A stretch of DNA of 64,000 nucleotides. It comes from Whitmania pigra (lineage: Eukaryota > Annelida > Clitellata > Hirudinida > Haemopidae). This document shows, one piece after another, positions 48,191 through 59,837 of the stretch. Location of the stretch: assembly GCA_021613335.1 (NCBI GenBank), contig JAJTWR010000471.1, forward strand, positions 62,001-126,000. Direction: 5' to 3'. Made by a program: the position numbers and the translations under genes. The number at the start of each line of letters is the position of its first letter. Position 1 is the first letter of the stretch. A model generated the notes under the pieces. The model searched no databases. It was not told the DNA's origin and saw only the letters and a list, made by a program, of their open reading frames with translations.

Positions 48191-49189
48191 TCACATCCTA
48201 CCCGGATACATTATAACGGGTTCATTATAGTATTTGTATGTAAAATAAGCGGGTAATGCAGATTCGGTGAACAGAGAACCAATTAAAAGCAGTTACATCG
48301 GGTCGTGTTTATGAATATTTTTAATTCAGCGCGTGGTATATGTAATAGATTTGTCATTAATAGTTATTTCAAAAAGATGATTGCAATAAGAAAAAACTAT
48401 TATCTCGAATACAAGAAAGTAATCATGAAAGACTCACTGGACAGGAATCTTACAGCTTTCTGTATTGAAGAAAATGAGTTGAATATCTGAATGACCCTCA
48501 AATGGCGAGCAGAATATGACCTCAGTTAACGGCTAAGTTAAATGCTAAGAAGTGCAGTATTAAGTGTTGATCAGAAACTATGTGATCCATAACCTGCGAA
48601 AGGTTGTGAGTTAGGTTAAGAATTCAGTGAGTAAAATCAATTTTTGCCAACACGAGAAGGTACATGAACAAGACATACTCGTTTAAGGAGAGTTTTCGCG
48701 CTAAATGTGAGAGATTGAAGTTCAGCGGGAAATGAATGAGCAGGATTTCAGAGTTCAGAGATGGTCAATGATGATCCAGAAGTTGATATGACTGTACTTG
48801 AATAAATTTAAAAAAAATTACTCTATTTGAAGGGTTTTCTAAAATTCTTGTAAAATATTACTTCTATTAATAAATGATTAACGTCATACTTATTAATTTG
48901 ATTAATATAACAACGTTCTGGTGAATTGTTGATAATGAAAATATAAGACACCCCCGAAAATAAGCCCTAGCGTGTCTTTTGAAGCAAACAATTTCGGGGA
49001 AACAAGGTAGAAGCGTTACAACTTTTTCATTTCAAACCGTAAAGTAAATTTTATAGGCATTTGTTGATTTTAACGTTTAAACTGCAATTATCGTCATTAA
49101 ATGAAACAATTACGGTAAACTATTTGAGGGCCGCATGTTTGACAAGCCTGTTCCTGACGACCCACCTCAGTAATTCATAAACAATCAGC

Positions 49190-49580
49190 AGTTAACACAA
49201 GTTCCTCTGATAAGAGATCTCGAAGTGCACATCGATGAAGGTCTCACATTTGTCCCTCATAACAAAACCAGTCATTCATATCAAAACTGTGATACAAAAA
49301 GCATCCGCAAAAGCCTCCTAAAGCTTACTAAGCCTAATAAACCATCATTTACGTCTAGAGATAAAACCATTCTTACAGAGTCATTCTGCATACATGTTCG
49401 CCCATTATTTGAATACTCACAAGTCTGGAATCCCCAACACAAATATCTGGCTGAAATTATCGAATCTGTGCAGAGAAGTTTTGCCAAATCCATTCCAGCA
49501 GTTCGAAATCACGAATAACTCATCAGTCTCAAACTTCTTTGACTCCCAACTCTTGAACGGCAACGCATTATTTTAGATTT
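49190..49580 (+). mobile_element. LINE reverse-transcriptase relic, 3' part
   Basis: The plus-strand frame at 49225-49518 contains HVRPLFEYSQVWNPQHKYLA and IIESVQRSFAKSIPAV, matching the LVRPxLEYASxVWSPH...IExVQRRFTKxIP block of CR1/Jockey-like polyproteins. It continues the relic at 46385-46790. Confidence 0.75.
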
Positions 49581-50039
49581 ATACCTCAAGTATCAATATA
49601 ATTTTACAAATATAAAATTTTATATGGATTTGTATTAAATTCTGAATAAAAATATCATTACCATATAACACCTGGTCATACTTTCAAACTACGGACGGAT
49701 ATGTGTAAAATCGACGCTACAAAATTCTCATTTATTATGTTACATTTTCACGGTTTAAAAGTTTAGTATCGAATGCTGAACTCTCTTGCTTTGCGATTGT
49801 TGTTGACTGAGCTTCGAGAAATTCGATGATTTGCTCTGCTGTTTCATTTCTGCCGTTTCTTTTTCTATCTTCGTCGCTTTTTTTTCTTTAGTAATTGTTT
49901 TTCTTTCCTTATTGGTCTTATTAGAGACGCTTTTAAAGTGTCCTTTTATTAAATTTTTGAAAATAAATAAAATCTAATTTTCTAAATAAAATATATGCAT
50001 TTCTTGAAAATGCACTCAAATGCACATCTCATAAGATGA

Positions 50040-50550
50040 TGTTATTTTCCTTATACTGCAAAAACGTTGGTAAAAATTTTCAAAACAGCATCAAAACTCT
50101 TGAAATATGCATTTTTTTATTCCTCTGACAAAGTCTGCACAATGATGCACAAATTTAAAAGTTAATAACCAATTTGAACCCAAGAAAGCAAAACTTATAG
50201 TTGATCTAAAATTCACTTTCTATAGGCTACGTAGGCTAACTCGAGAGACATTTAATGGAAGTGTCCATCATTTCTATGATGAGTTTGCTGCTCTTGCGAT
50301 GAAGGTCAAGTAGGCTCCGTTGTTAAACTAAGTCAAGCAGCTTAAATTCAGTTTAATTTAAATTCAAAATACGTTCTAAAACACAGAAATGTCTTCACGA
50401 AAACTATCAAATCCTGAAGCAATTTCAAAATTGGAGCGGCTTGCTTTTCTCTTTAAGCTTCATCATTGTAAATGTTTTGTTCTACAGTGATTCTAAATTC
50501 TGATAAAAATTCGGTAAGTAAGAATAAATTAAAAATGATTAACAATGCTG
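50040..50550. repeat. Block duplicated at 60.56-60.98 kb
   Basis: Shares long matches such as ATTCCTCTGAC...GATGCA, CCAATTTGAACCCAAGAAA and TTATAGTTGATCTAA with 60560-60980. It lies downstream of A4 as the other lies downstream of A5, so it is part of the A4/A5 duplication unit. Confidence 0.7.
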
Positions 50551-50584
50551 TCCTTTAACAAATATATAAGTAGAGAAAAACATA

Positions 50585-50720
50585 ATTCGGATTGAATATG
50601 GATAAAATGAAACGGTAAGACCGCCATCATTACTCTGTCATCATTGTCTGTTACGAAGTAGCCAGCAAAATTACAATTACTAAATATTCATAAGCCGATG
50701 ACTTTATAATTTGAAACCTA
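50585..50720 (-). pseudogene. Isolated ADAM propeptide exon relic
   Basis: Resembles A2 exon 4 and its flanks (GCCGATGAC...ATTCATAAG...TAGTAATT): the minus strand reads GYFVTDND where A2 has SYFIADNY. No other exons are attached. It lies just downstream of A4, as A0 lies just downstream of A1, hinting that a second gene once followed A4. Confidence 0.55.
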
Positions 50721-50925
50721 CTGATTTTATGATTGAATCTAAAACTGATTTAGTATGAGTATGGGAATATGGTTAAAATAATGCCATGTTATACGACTAA
50801 CATGTTGAGGCGTGATGCATCACATATGCAATAGAATTCTATTTCAGTCCACAATAATCTCGACTGACTGTGATACAGACTATTTCCTGAAAGTTCTATT
50901 GGAGTTTTTACAGAAAATTCCGGAA

Positions 50926-53900
50926 TCATAGGAAGCAGTAAATAAAATTCAAAAAGATGGCGATCATGACTGCATCTATGTTTAATTGAATTGCTCCAGC
51001 AATTACGGCCTGATTATGAGAAGTGAGGTTAGAATATTTTTGAGTAAAGAAACCAAATGAATCATCTTACGCTCTTCCTTCTGTTAGTTTGAATTATAAA
51101 ATCTCTTCTTTTGATGCATTGTTTGTTAAGGCAGAGCTGTAACCGTTTAAATCGTTTAAATGTCTTATCGAATTGAAATGTCAAATGAAATCTAGAAAGA
51201 AAGTTAATATGCATAGGGTCATAAGTCGCAATGTAAAGCATCGGACACCTTTATGACAATCAATTACATAGCAGTGCAAACTGGATCGCGAACATGACAG
51301 GTTGCGACTGTTGCCATTAGTGCCCCTTCTAGGTACGTAACCCTTTCAGCTAGCTGGAATAAAAAGATGAACTAATACACCTACCATGTTATCTCCACAT
51401 TTGGCACCGTCAGGGACATAACCGAGATCAGGGACTCCAGGAAAGAGGTCGTAATAAAATGAAGCACATACTCTATTTCCGCTCCAAATAACAATCCAGC
51501 CTTCCGCTCTTTTGTAAGAATTTTGTTGCGATTCAGAGAAAGCATGGCACAGCAGCGATCCGCACATAGAGTTACTGCAGTATCAACTTAAATTGGAATT
51601 TGACGATACAAATTCACAAATATTACTTACTTTTTATCGCACCTCACGAATGCTTTTACGTTATTTGGATCACGTCCGCAATTGTAATAATTGCTGCCGA
51701 GGGTATTTTTTTCATAACATTTATCTTCGGAAGCTCGGACACTAGTTCCATAAGCTAGAGAACAAGCTTTGTCTTTTGAAACGCAATCTCCTTTGAAGCA
51801 AAAATTGCCACCCTGCCATACATTATTTTCGAAATCTGTTTATTTATTTACAAGCAATGCTGGAATCTTAAAAAGAAAAATCACTATGCAAGCTGCTCCA
51901 TTGGGAATCCATAAATCTCCAGGGCATAGGTTGGAATATCCATTACAACTTTCCTTAACATCACAATCTCCTGTTGAAGGCCTGCAAATCTCACCGACAT
52001 TCTTTAGCTGTTGAATAAATACTTTGTCGCGATCACATCAATGATAGGTAATCACATTTTCGATATATCGATTTGTTAAATCCTCCAACAGAAAGTTTGG
52101 GTCTTTATGTTATATCAAACTCGTAATTTAAAATTAAATAGCAAATGTTTTAAATCCCGGGCATCTGAGTACCTGTTCCCCTTTGCCCTTCACCCTGCGG
52201 TCCAACTTCAGTCGTTCCAATGTTTATTAAACTAATATTGATATTAATTGTTTAGCAGCTGGAATTGTTACCACGCTACTAAATAGCTTCGAGACTGATA
52301 AAACAAACACTATGCCTGATACAACATCTATTTATTAAAAGTTATCATGCTAGTCCTATAATTTTATTTTTAATTTCTTTTAGTAATCGGTCATAATAAT
52401 GTTAAATCTACTCTCACCTTACAGTTAGCAACATCACAGCATAATCCTTGAGCACAGGACTTGCCAGACATAAGTGAGCATGTTTTTTTATCGCAGCATT
52501 TCTCATTACAGAGCTTGAAAAACCAACGAATATTTCTATAATTGTGTCCACCACAATAATTAGATAGATGAACATTCAAAACATTCAATATCCACAATTT
52601 TCATCACTATTAACTTACAAAACAATATATAATCGTTGCGCAACAGGCGCCTCTTACGCGATGGAGCTATATAAATGAAATACTTTCACATTTTTATCGG
52701 TTGGAAAGTCGAGAGGAATAGATAAAAATATAATAATACAAAATGTGGTGATAAATTATCCTTAAGAAATATCAATAAGTTTTAATCCTATTGGTTATCG
52801 AAATAAAATAAATATTAACAAAGAATAAAGGTCACATTATTTAAAGGTCTTACATGTGAAGGAAAGCCTCCACAATCGCATTGCTCAGCTGAATCTTGAA
52901 TTCCATCTCCGCACATTGGTCCAAATGTGCTATTTCCTCCATTGTACAAGCATATATCGGTGCCAATTTCATAAAATCCAACAATTACTGAAAGCGAGCA
53001 ATCGGACCAGCTGTAGCTCGCAGTATCTCTTCAATTGGATTGATAAACATGAGAATAGATAAAATCAACAATTATCTTTAATTATATTTAATCGCAATCG
53101 AGAAAGCGCGCATGCCGTAGCCCAAATGCGAAATGGACAAAATTAGAGTTTGACTTAAAGCTGGGGATCTTGGAACAAAGGAAGAAAAGCCGAGGAATGT
53201 CAACAAGCAACTAGCTACAAACCAGGATGGAGGCCCATGAGAGTGACATTAATGATTTTTTTTAATGTTTATGAGTTTATTGAACCAAACAAAGAAACAA
53301 GCCGTTATATATACAGAAAAAAACAAAAGGTGAAAGCGAATAAATTCAAATTAACCCTTCCGCTGCCGGACTGACCCTGAAAGTGCTAGAAAAAATGTTA
53401 CGACAGTCCCCATTTTTTGTAATAACTTAAGTTTAAATTATCGCACGAAGCTCAAATTTAGAAGAACTGTTTAAAATACTTAAAGAATATAACTCGAATA
53501 TTTTGTTTTTATGACGTTTTTATCCAAATTTCTCCAGGCACTCCAAATCGCTTCTTTTAAATCATTTTCTGTGTTATATTGCTGTCCATTGCCATAAACT
53601 GATCTTGAAAGAAGGCCCCAGACATTTTCAATCGAATTCAAGTTGGGTGAACATTCAGGCCAGTCCATAACTTGCATGTTGGACTCCTGGAAAAATTCTC
53701 TAGTTGCCTTAGAAATATGAATAGGAGCATTATCATGCTGAAATTCATGTTGTTTTGTTTCAGCAAAAGGAAGGAGATGATCTTTGAGCATTTTGATGTA
53801 TTTCAGAGAGTTCTGCCTCCCTTTCAAAATCACCAGTTCAGTCCTCCCAAATGCTGAAATTTCTCTCCAGACCATCACAAAACCTCCTCCATGTTTTCTG

Positions 53901-56900
53901 CTATAAAAAACATCTCTTTCTTTTCTGAGATCATGCCAGTAGTATTTATAGCCATCTGGACCATGAAGGTTGAATTTTTTTCATCTGTGAAAATTACGCG
54001 TTCCCATCTTTCGTTGTAGTTGAAACTCTCTTTGGCCCAAAGGAGGCGTTTTTTCTTGTGATGGACTTTCAACGCTGGAGCTCGCTTTCGCATTTCGTAT
54101 TTCAGCTGTTCACTTGAATTAAGAAAATTGCAGTCCTAATACGGAGATCCAAATCCAGCTTATCTTTTAGATGTTTACACGAATATTCTCCTTGTGAAGC
54201 CTCCCTGATGAGACTTCTCTGAATCTGATTCGAGAGTTTTTGCTGTTTTCCGCGCTTATACTTCTTCCCATATGAGTCTGGATTACCCAAAAAACATTTG
54301 ATGACAGCTCTTGACCTATTCAACTTATTTGCAATCTTTTTTATTGAATAGTTTGCCTTCCCAAAGGCCTTAACTTGTTCTCCTTCTGTCAAATTTGCTT
54401 TCTTCTCCATTATGAAAAGAATGTGAAAGGAAGTTTTGAATTTCTATATAATAGCCTTCTTAATGACAATTTAATGTTTGATCCTTCTAATAACGCCTTG
54501 AAATTGATGAAACGAACCCAAACCGGAAACTGTCGTAATAATATTTCTAGCACTGTAGTTATATATAAAATCATAAGCTATACACATCCACGCAATAAAT
54601 ATTGTTTGTACGACATTTTGAATAGTAAATAAAGTAATTTGAAAGGGCGTGTGTTTAACTGAGTTAGATCCTTGATAGATGAAGGTATGGAGGAGTAAAG
54701 TCTTGGGCCATAGCATTGAATTGAAAATAATTTAAGTGTAGATTTGGAGAAAGACGAACTATATTTATGTGTATTACTTAGAAAGTGTGAAGGATTATTG
54801 TAATTAATGTGATATGAAAAAACCAGAGAATATTTTGGGAAGAGATTTGAAATCACATGAAAACATGAAAAGAGCAATTTGTAAATTACGAATTTGTGAT
54901 ATATTTAACAGACTGTTGTTAGAAAAGACAGAAGCAGTTGATGATGAGGGTGATAATAAGAAAATTGTTCGTACAATCCGTTTTTGCAATATATTCAATT
55001 GATGTACATGTGTTATAAGTAGCTGCCCATATTATATTGCAGTACGTTAGATAAGGGTAAATAAGAAAGAAATATAACAATTATATATATATATATATAA
55101 TTTATATTTTATATAGAGCAACTTTTGCGTCAATAAATGGCCGAATTCTAGAAATTACACCAATGTTCTTAGAAACATGATTTTGAACATAAGAGATATG
55201 TTTGAGCCAAGATAAGTGCTCATCAATAAAAACCCCCAAATATACACGACACTCTGTCAAAATCTTAGCGATGATTTTAAGAGAGATTTCATTTCAAAGA
55301 GTTAGCTGGCGATCGTGGATACAATGACTGCTCATAAAGAGGAATGGTGCTCAGATGATGCTTTAAGATGGTGCTAATCTCAAGCCGATATGCATGTATT
55401 CCGAGGTTTGCACATGGGTTCCACGAGAATAGGACAAACGGTCATCAGATCCGATTCTGAGTGGCTTTAGAAAGACTGGCATTAAGTCCGCAGGAGAGGA
55501 GGATAATGTCCTCTGACAGATTGTTTGAATGTACATTATGCCGTGTTCGCAACCCACCTTGCACTTTCACAAAACGCCCCTTGGACGCAACGCTATACAA
55601 ATGGTGGAGCGTCCCTGACGCTTAGGCTAATGGCACTTTACCAATAAGCATATTATATTATTACATTATCAAAGGACTGTAAAGAAATTAAAGACCAAAT
55701 CCACGCTGTAATGGTTTCCGCTTAACATGTCTCTTTGTAACATAACTCTCTAATTATGTAAATCACATCTTTTAAATGTTAAAATCTTGGGATACATTTT
55801 TAAAAACAATTCGTGACCATCAATTAATTTTGGTTAAATACAAATTCGTGGCAATGATTGACAAGACAAGGATTAGCGTGACTATTTTGCTACGTGCTTT
55901 TGTAAGCATATATCGGTAGTTCTCTATGCTCAACAATTATAAACTAAGATTAAAAATACAAAGTCTAAATAATTAAAAAAAAACAATATTTGAATTATTA
56001 TATTATAACGCAATGTTTATATTATTAACAAAAGTCTGTTCTATCACTTATTTTTTTTGTTTATTTTTACTGGTTGGAAATCAAATTCATGTAAATTTTA
56101 CGAAACATGCATAAGCGGTGCATAGTAACGTGCATGTAATAAGAGTGAAAATGTGGTAATAATATTTTATGTTTCTATACGTTGTCAATAATTTGATTTA
56201 ATTATTTACATTAATTAAAAATTCTAGAGCCTTCTAACTGAATATAGGTTCCCATCAAACAGCCCGACGTTGAACATTTACAATCACTATACGACTCGTC
56301 GTGGTGAACCCCAAATGTGTGGGCAACTTCGTGTGCCAGGGTAACGGCGGCCAAGAAACCGTTAGGAATGTCCTTGCCGGAAAGAATTAGTTTTTAAAAA
56401 TAAATTTTCTTAGCGATGATTTCATAAGTACAGAAATCACAAGAAATCATTAAAAATAGATAATAGTCATTCAATTGTTATTCAAAGCATTCTTGCCACG
56501 ATGAAAGCCACAGAGTTTGACAATTTGCACATGACGCCTTCCAAGGCCACTCCAATTGTTTTTCCAAAATTATACTTCCTGTCAAAGAATCAACTCTTGA
56601 ACAAGAAAACATTTTAGATTTTATTTACTTATTACTTAAAGGTCAAACATAATACTCACGTCACCAGAATACCTAAATCGTGCGCAGGCCATTCTTTTAA
56701 CCGTTGACTTCTATAATCCTTCCACAGGTGAATAAATTCATGGGGCTTTGGATTGTAAGGCACTCCTTTGCCTCTTAATGCTGTGATACCGGTTATTACG
56801 AGGACAATGTTAATTTGATTGTATAACTGCAACAATAAATAAAGTTGCAGTTAAATTGATTTTGAGTGTTAAGTCACGTCATGTCACAACACTTAACAAT

Positions 56901-59783
56901 ATTCAACTAAATATCTTACAAGGCTTGCGGAATTTATGATCGCTTTACTTCTTTCAATGGTCTTGTCCGTATCATAGTTCATTGCTTTAAGCTGCGGTTC
57001 GTGAAAATATATCAAAAGAAACAAAAGAATTTTATAATTTTAATTAAATTATTAAGAAATTTATTCTACTGAGTTCTACCAAATAATTAGATTTTTTAGA
57101 GGATCGGAAGTTGAAGTGATCAAGTGGCATGAAAAACACTCACAAGGCTCTCGTCAAGGGCCATATATACTTCGACGTATTTTTTGCTTGAATCGAATAG
57201 ATTCGCATTTCTCTGAAAATTTAAAATAATTTTTTTTTGTATTGCAAATAATTTTGTTTGATATTAAATGTATCCCAAGTTAGCTATTGCCATCTTCCAA
57301 CATCAAATTCCCCTCAAAAATACAATAGCAATGCTGAATTATTTCACTTAAATTCCGACGTTAAGAAAAAGCACAGCACTGCATCAAATAGTAAATGATT
57401 ATTAAAAAATGACTTTCATTCTTTGGCGCAGTTTCTTCGGAAACCTTCTGGTGTTTTTAACGCCTGAAAGCAAAATAACATATAAACGATGATCGCAATG
57501 ATTGGTTGTTCGCGATGAAACTTCAAATTGTACTTCATTTATATAACGCCACATGCATAGCGTCAGAGGCGCTTCTAGAAAATATTTATATAGAGCTCAT
57601 TACCAAGGGCGCTTGTGTTTAAGTCCAAATCATCTTAGTTGTGCAACGGACTCTAATCAAATAAATAAATAATAAATAAGGGCAGAACAAGCTGAGTTTT
57701 GAACACGACACATTAAGTTGTTGTCATTGTGCCGTGTGCAGGCCTGTAACCCATTCGGCCAAGCTGCGCGCCGGGCGCTCAAACAAAGTTGAATCAAATC
57801 AGTCACCACAGATATACTTCCGTTGCATTTCACTCTTTTCAATGTAAACATATTTCCACTTGTTATTCAATTTCTCTGCTGGGTGGAGCTCAAACATGGA
57901 ATTGTTCATCATAATTGATCCGCTACATAATAAAAACCAATTCTTTATTTCATCGTTAAAAAATCATTATATTGATTCTTGTTGAATATTTCGTAATAAA
58001 TTGTATGACTTTAAGAAGCCAACCTCAACCCTTTGCAGAGACTAACTGCCACTTTTGAAGATTCATAGTTGATTACGTGACCGTGGTAATAGCACAGAAG
58101 ATCGTCCTTCAAGTAAAAATTTTGATCAAGTGAAGGTCACTAAACTCTTAACAACAATAATAACAATTTCGTGGCTTCTATATTTAAATATAAATCAGTT
58201 TGACCACTTAGGTATTTTTATAAATAAAAATGAATGTTTGGTGACCGTCAAAATAGCCCGGCGACAAAAAACCGCCCCGTCTAAGTAGCCCAGCGACAAA
58301 ATAGCCCGTGACAAATAGCTCAGTGTAACTTGGAAAAAATAATTTTTATGAGTTGAATACATTATTCGAAACTGATTCCAAATTTCATTCGATTTCAGTT
58401 GTTTGAATGCTTTTACGACCGTTTTGAGTTTAATCGGTGCCAGGAAATTTCATTAAGTGGAAAATTTATTGTTCTAATATTATTAGGATTCCAGCTAATC
58501 CTTCAGTTTCTGTTTTCCCGATCTATGCACTTTTAATATAACTTATCGATTGACAGCATATACGAACTGCACAAAAAAATCAGACACCGAATATTTAGCA
58601 GAAACTCATTAAGCCATGTCGGTTCCTTTTATTGATAAATTTCTTTTGATCCTTCTCTGAGTTCATGTTGCAATGTGCAAAATGAAGAGTTTGATTTGGA
58701 GTTGCACTTTAATATAGTTTATCGTAGGTTAAGTACGTGAAAAAAATAAAGCTGTGGCCGGGTACAGATGGTTTCAAATAAATCAAAAGTAATGTTTGTT
58801 TGAGTAAACAGTACAAAATAAAATAAATTGCAGCTAAGCATATTTAAGTAATTAACTCAAACCTTTTTAAATTTCCTATGAATGGTTTCGTTTTCTGTTG
58901 TTTCAGTTTCCAAGTAATTGCTCGAAAACAAGAAGCTGCGAAATCAGTCAATATAGAATTTATAAATGTTATTTTATTAGAACAACGTTATTAAATAGCA
59001 TGTTAAAAAGTGAAAGGAATTGTTTACTATTTTAAAACAAATTTCCTAAGTTATGCTTGTTTGTCGAAATTATTATTAAAAATGATCTGATTACATATGA
59101 GAAATTACAAATGGTATGCTAATATTATCTGTTATTATTTATTTTTATCACACTGTTATAACACAACATTATTTCTGTTTACATTTCTAATCCAAGATCG
59201 AAGTGAAAATTTTATCACAAACTGCTTAGACTACGGTCCGCAAAATTATGGTTCATGAATATTCAAATCTCTACGAAATGTCATAAAAATTACCCTTTTC
59301 TGCAATACTTCAATTATTTCAGTATTTATCAAAAGTGGTTGCTAACTTGTTCCTAATCAGATTTAATAACATGATTCCTCCGCTAAACTTTAGCTCAACA
59401 TGGAATTCCCAAGGCATGTCTCTCTGAAAGATTTCAATATTTCAATTTTTTAATGTATTTGACATGTTGATGGCATTTATGAAGCACCGATGGTCCTACT
59501 TTAGTGTCTAGAGGTCTTCCATCATCCGTGAAAAATTTAATCTGAGCTAAGGTGTGCCAGGATTTTGCTTCAAATGCAAATGAAATTATTTAACTGTTAA
59601 ATGATCAAAAACTTTATCTAACTGGAATGAATACTGCGTCTTGTATTTAGGCATTTGAGATTAATGTAGAACATTAAGAATGGTAAAATAGCGATGTTGT
59701 CATTAGTTATTTAAATTACCTGATGATATTAAAGATGTTACAAATAATATAATTATAAACTTAAAACGTTTCATGAGGAACAT
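50926..59783 (-). CDS. ADAM-family metalloproteinase-disintegrin A4, complete
   Basis: Nineteen exons join in frame to 656 codons: 59783-59720, 59567-59500, 59423-59347, 58935-58863, 58106-58024, 57922-57807, 57463-57414, 57212-57144, 56991-56920, 56826-56660, 56578-56497, 56372-56239, 53028-52854, 52513-52418, 52007-51885, 51812-51631, 51574-51385, 51136-51071, 51009-50926. It has a signal peptide (MFLMKRFKFIIILFVTSLIS), a propeptide with KYIC and a basic end (KKLRQRMK), and a catalytic domain with HEVAHTFGVHHD (about 321-332) and CLMG. The disintegrin loop is CRPSTGDCD, followed by the cysteine-rich domain and hydrophobic C-terminus MIAIFLNFIYCFL. Intron 11 starts with GC (GCAAGA). Exons 5-6 are nearly identical to A3 although the rest is diverged. 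Intron 12 holds nested pogo and Tc1 elements. Confidence 0.91.
51215..51345 (-). repeat. SINE-like repeat in A4 penultimate intron
   Basis: Homologous to 26225-26330 and 61420-61550; carries CTGTCATGTTCGCGATCCAG (B-box-like) and a tRNA-like upstream stretch GAAAGGGTTACGTACC. Confidence 0.55.
53100..53215 (+). mobile_element. pogo element fragment, 5' part (plus orientation)
   Basis: Matches the transposase linker of the 15996-18541 copy read in its coding direction (GCCCAAATGCGAAATGG... GGATCTTGGAACAAAGGAAG). The rest of this copy continues after a nested insertion at 55370-55500 and ends near 56156. Confidence 0.7.
53270..53392 (-). mobile_element. LINE/SINE 3' tail, minus orientation
   Basis: Reverse-complement copy of the tail at 47740-47890, inserted inside the interrupted pogo element. 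Confidence 0.65.
53401..54535 (-). mobile_element. Tc1-like DNA transposon, 1135 bp
   Basis: Both ends read CGACAGT (CGACAGTCCCC on the left; CGACAGTTTCC on the right after reverse-complementing). Each is flanked by a TA target duplication (53399-53400 and 54536-54537). It holds a single transposase gene. Termini are short or diverged beyond the first ten or so bases. Confidence 0.88.
53480..54410 (-). pseudogene. Tc1 transposase with two frameshifts
   Basis: Frame 1 (54410-54102) is the HTH region: KKANLTEGEQVKAFGKANYS and LNRSRAVIKCFLGNPDSYGK. Frame 2 (54093-53875) carries the first catalytic Asp in VIFTDEKNSTF. Frame 3 (53878-53480) has FQHDNAPIHISKATREFF and MDWPECSPNLNSIENVWG, giving a DD34E triad. 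Three different frames imply at least two frameshifts, so it is inactive though otherwise well preserved. Confidence 0.92.
54578..55000 (-). mobile_element. LINE ORF2 C-terminal fragment
   Basis: The minus strand reads MNILQKRIVRTIFLLSPSSS, LQIALFMFSCDF and then LFSIQCYGPRLYSSIPSSIK, the usual QKRxxRxI...LFxY...W.SIP end of CR1/Jockey-like LINEs. The tail overlaps the right flank of the Tc1 element. Confidence 0.75.
55370..55500 (+). mobile_element. pogo transposase C-terminal fragment
   Basis: The plus strand matches the C-terminal exon of the 17.3-kb copy (TTCCGAGGTTTGCACATGGG, then CCGATTCTGAGTGGCTTTAG and GGCATTAAGTC). It pairs with 53100-53215 and with the terminal repeat at 56040-56156 as one split plus-strand pogo copy. 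Confidence 0.75.
55500..55625 (+). repeat. SINE copy next to pogo fragment
   Basis: Contains the B-box-like CCGTGTTCGCAACCC and the body segment CGCTATACAAATGGTGGAGC shared with 48050-48190. Confidence 0.6.
56040..56156 (+). mobile_element. pogo 3' terminus
   Basis: Reverse-complemented, it reads CCACATTTTCACTCTTATTA ... ATTTACATGAATTTGATTTC, matching the left terminus of the copy at 15996, and is followed by TA. It is the distal end of the split plus-strand pogo copy. Confidence 0.7.
57560..57795 (-). repeat. tRNA-derived SINE copy in A4 intron 6
   Basis: The minus strand has GCTTGGCCGAATGGGTTACA (A-box-like) and TGTGTCGTGTTCAAAAC (decayed B-box), then an AT-rich (TTAT)n stretch and AGTCCGTTGCACAACTAAG, a 3' segment also present at 17.05 and 18.18 kb. 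It directly abuts the A3-like conversion tract. Confidence 0.65.
57788..58215 (-). other. A3-like tract inside A4 (exons 5-6 and their intron)
   Basis: Exons 5 and 6 and the intron between them match A3 43525-43930 and A1 nearly base for base, for example the coded NNSMFELHPAEKLNNKWKYV and GHVINYESSKVAVSLC. A4 exons 3, 4, 7 and 8 are strongly diverged from A1/A3. A gene-conversion or exon-copy tract is the simplest explanation. Confidence 0.75.
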
Positions 59784-59837
59784 ATTTTTGTTGTAATTGT
59801 GAAGGTGTTACGAAAATATTGCTATTTTTACGGTTTA

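Larger units (their letters stand above)
46798..49152 (-). mobile_element. hAT-type element splitting the LINE relic
   Basis: The left end reads CCATGCATGTCAAACGCAAA; the right end, reverse-complemented, reads CAGGCTTGTCAAACATGCGG. The flanks GTTCTACA and GTTCCTGA could be a decayed 8-bp duplication. Inside are a transposase fragment, a LINE 3' tail and a SINE. Exact ends are uncertain. Confidence 0.6.

Noticed and set aside
48305..48490. 61-codon plus-strand frame between SINE and hAT end
   Set aside because: No similarity to any family recognised and it lies inside decayed transposon sequence.
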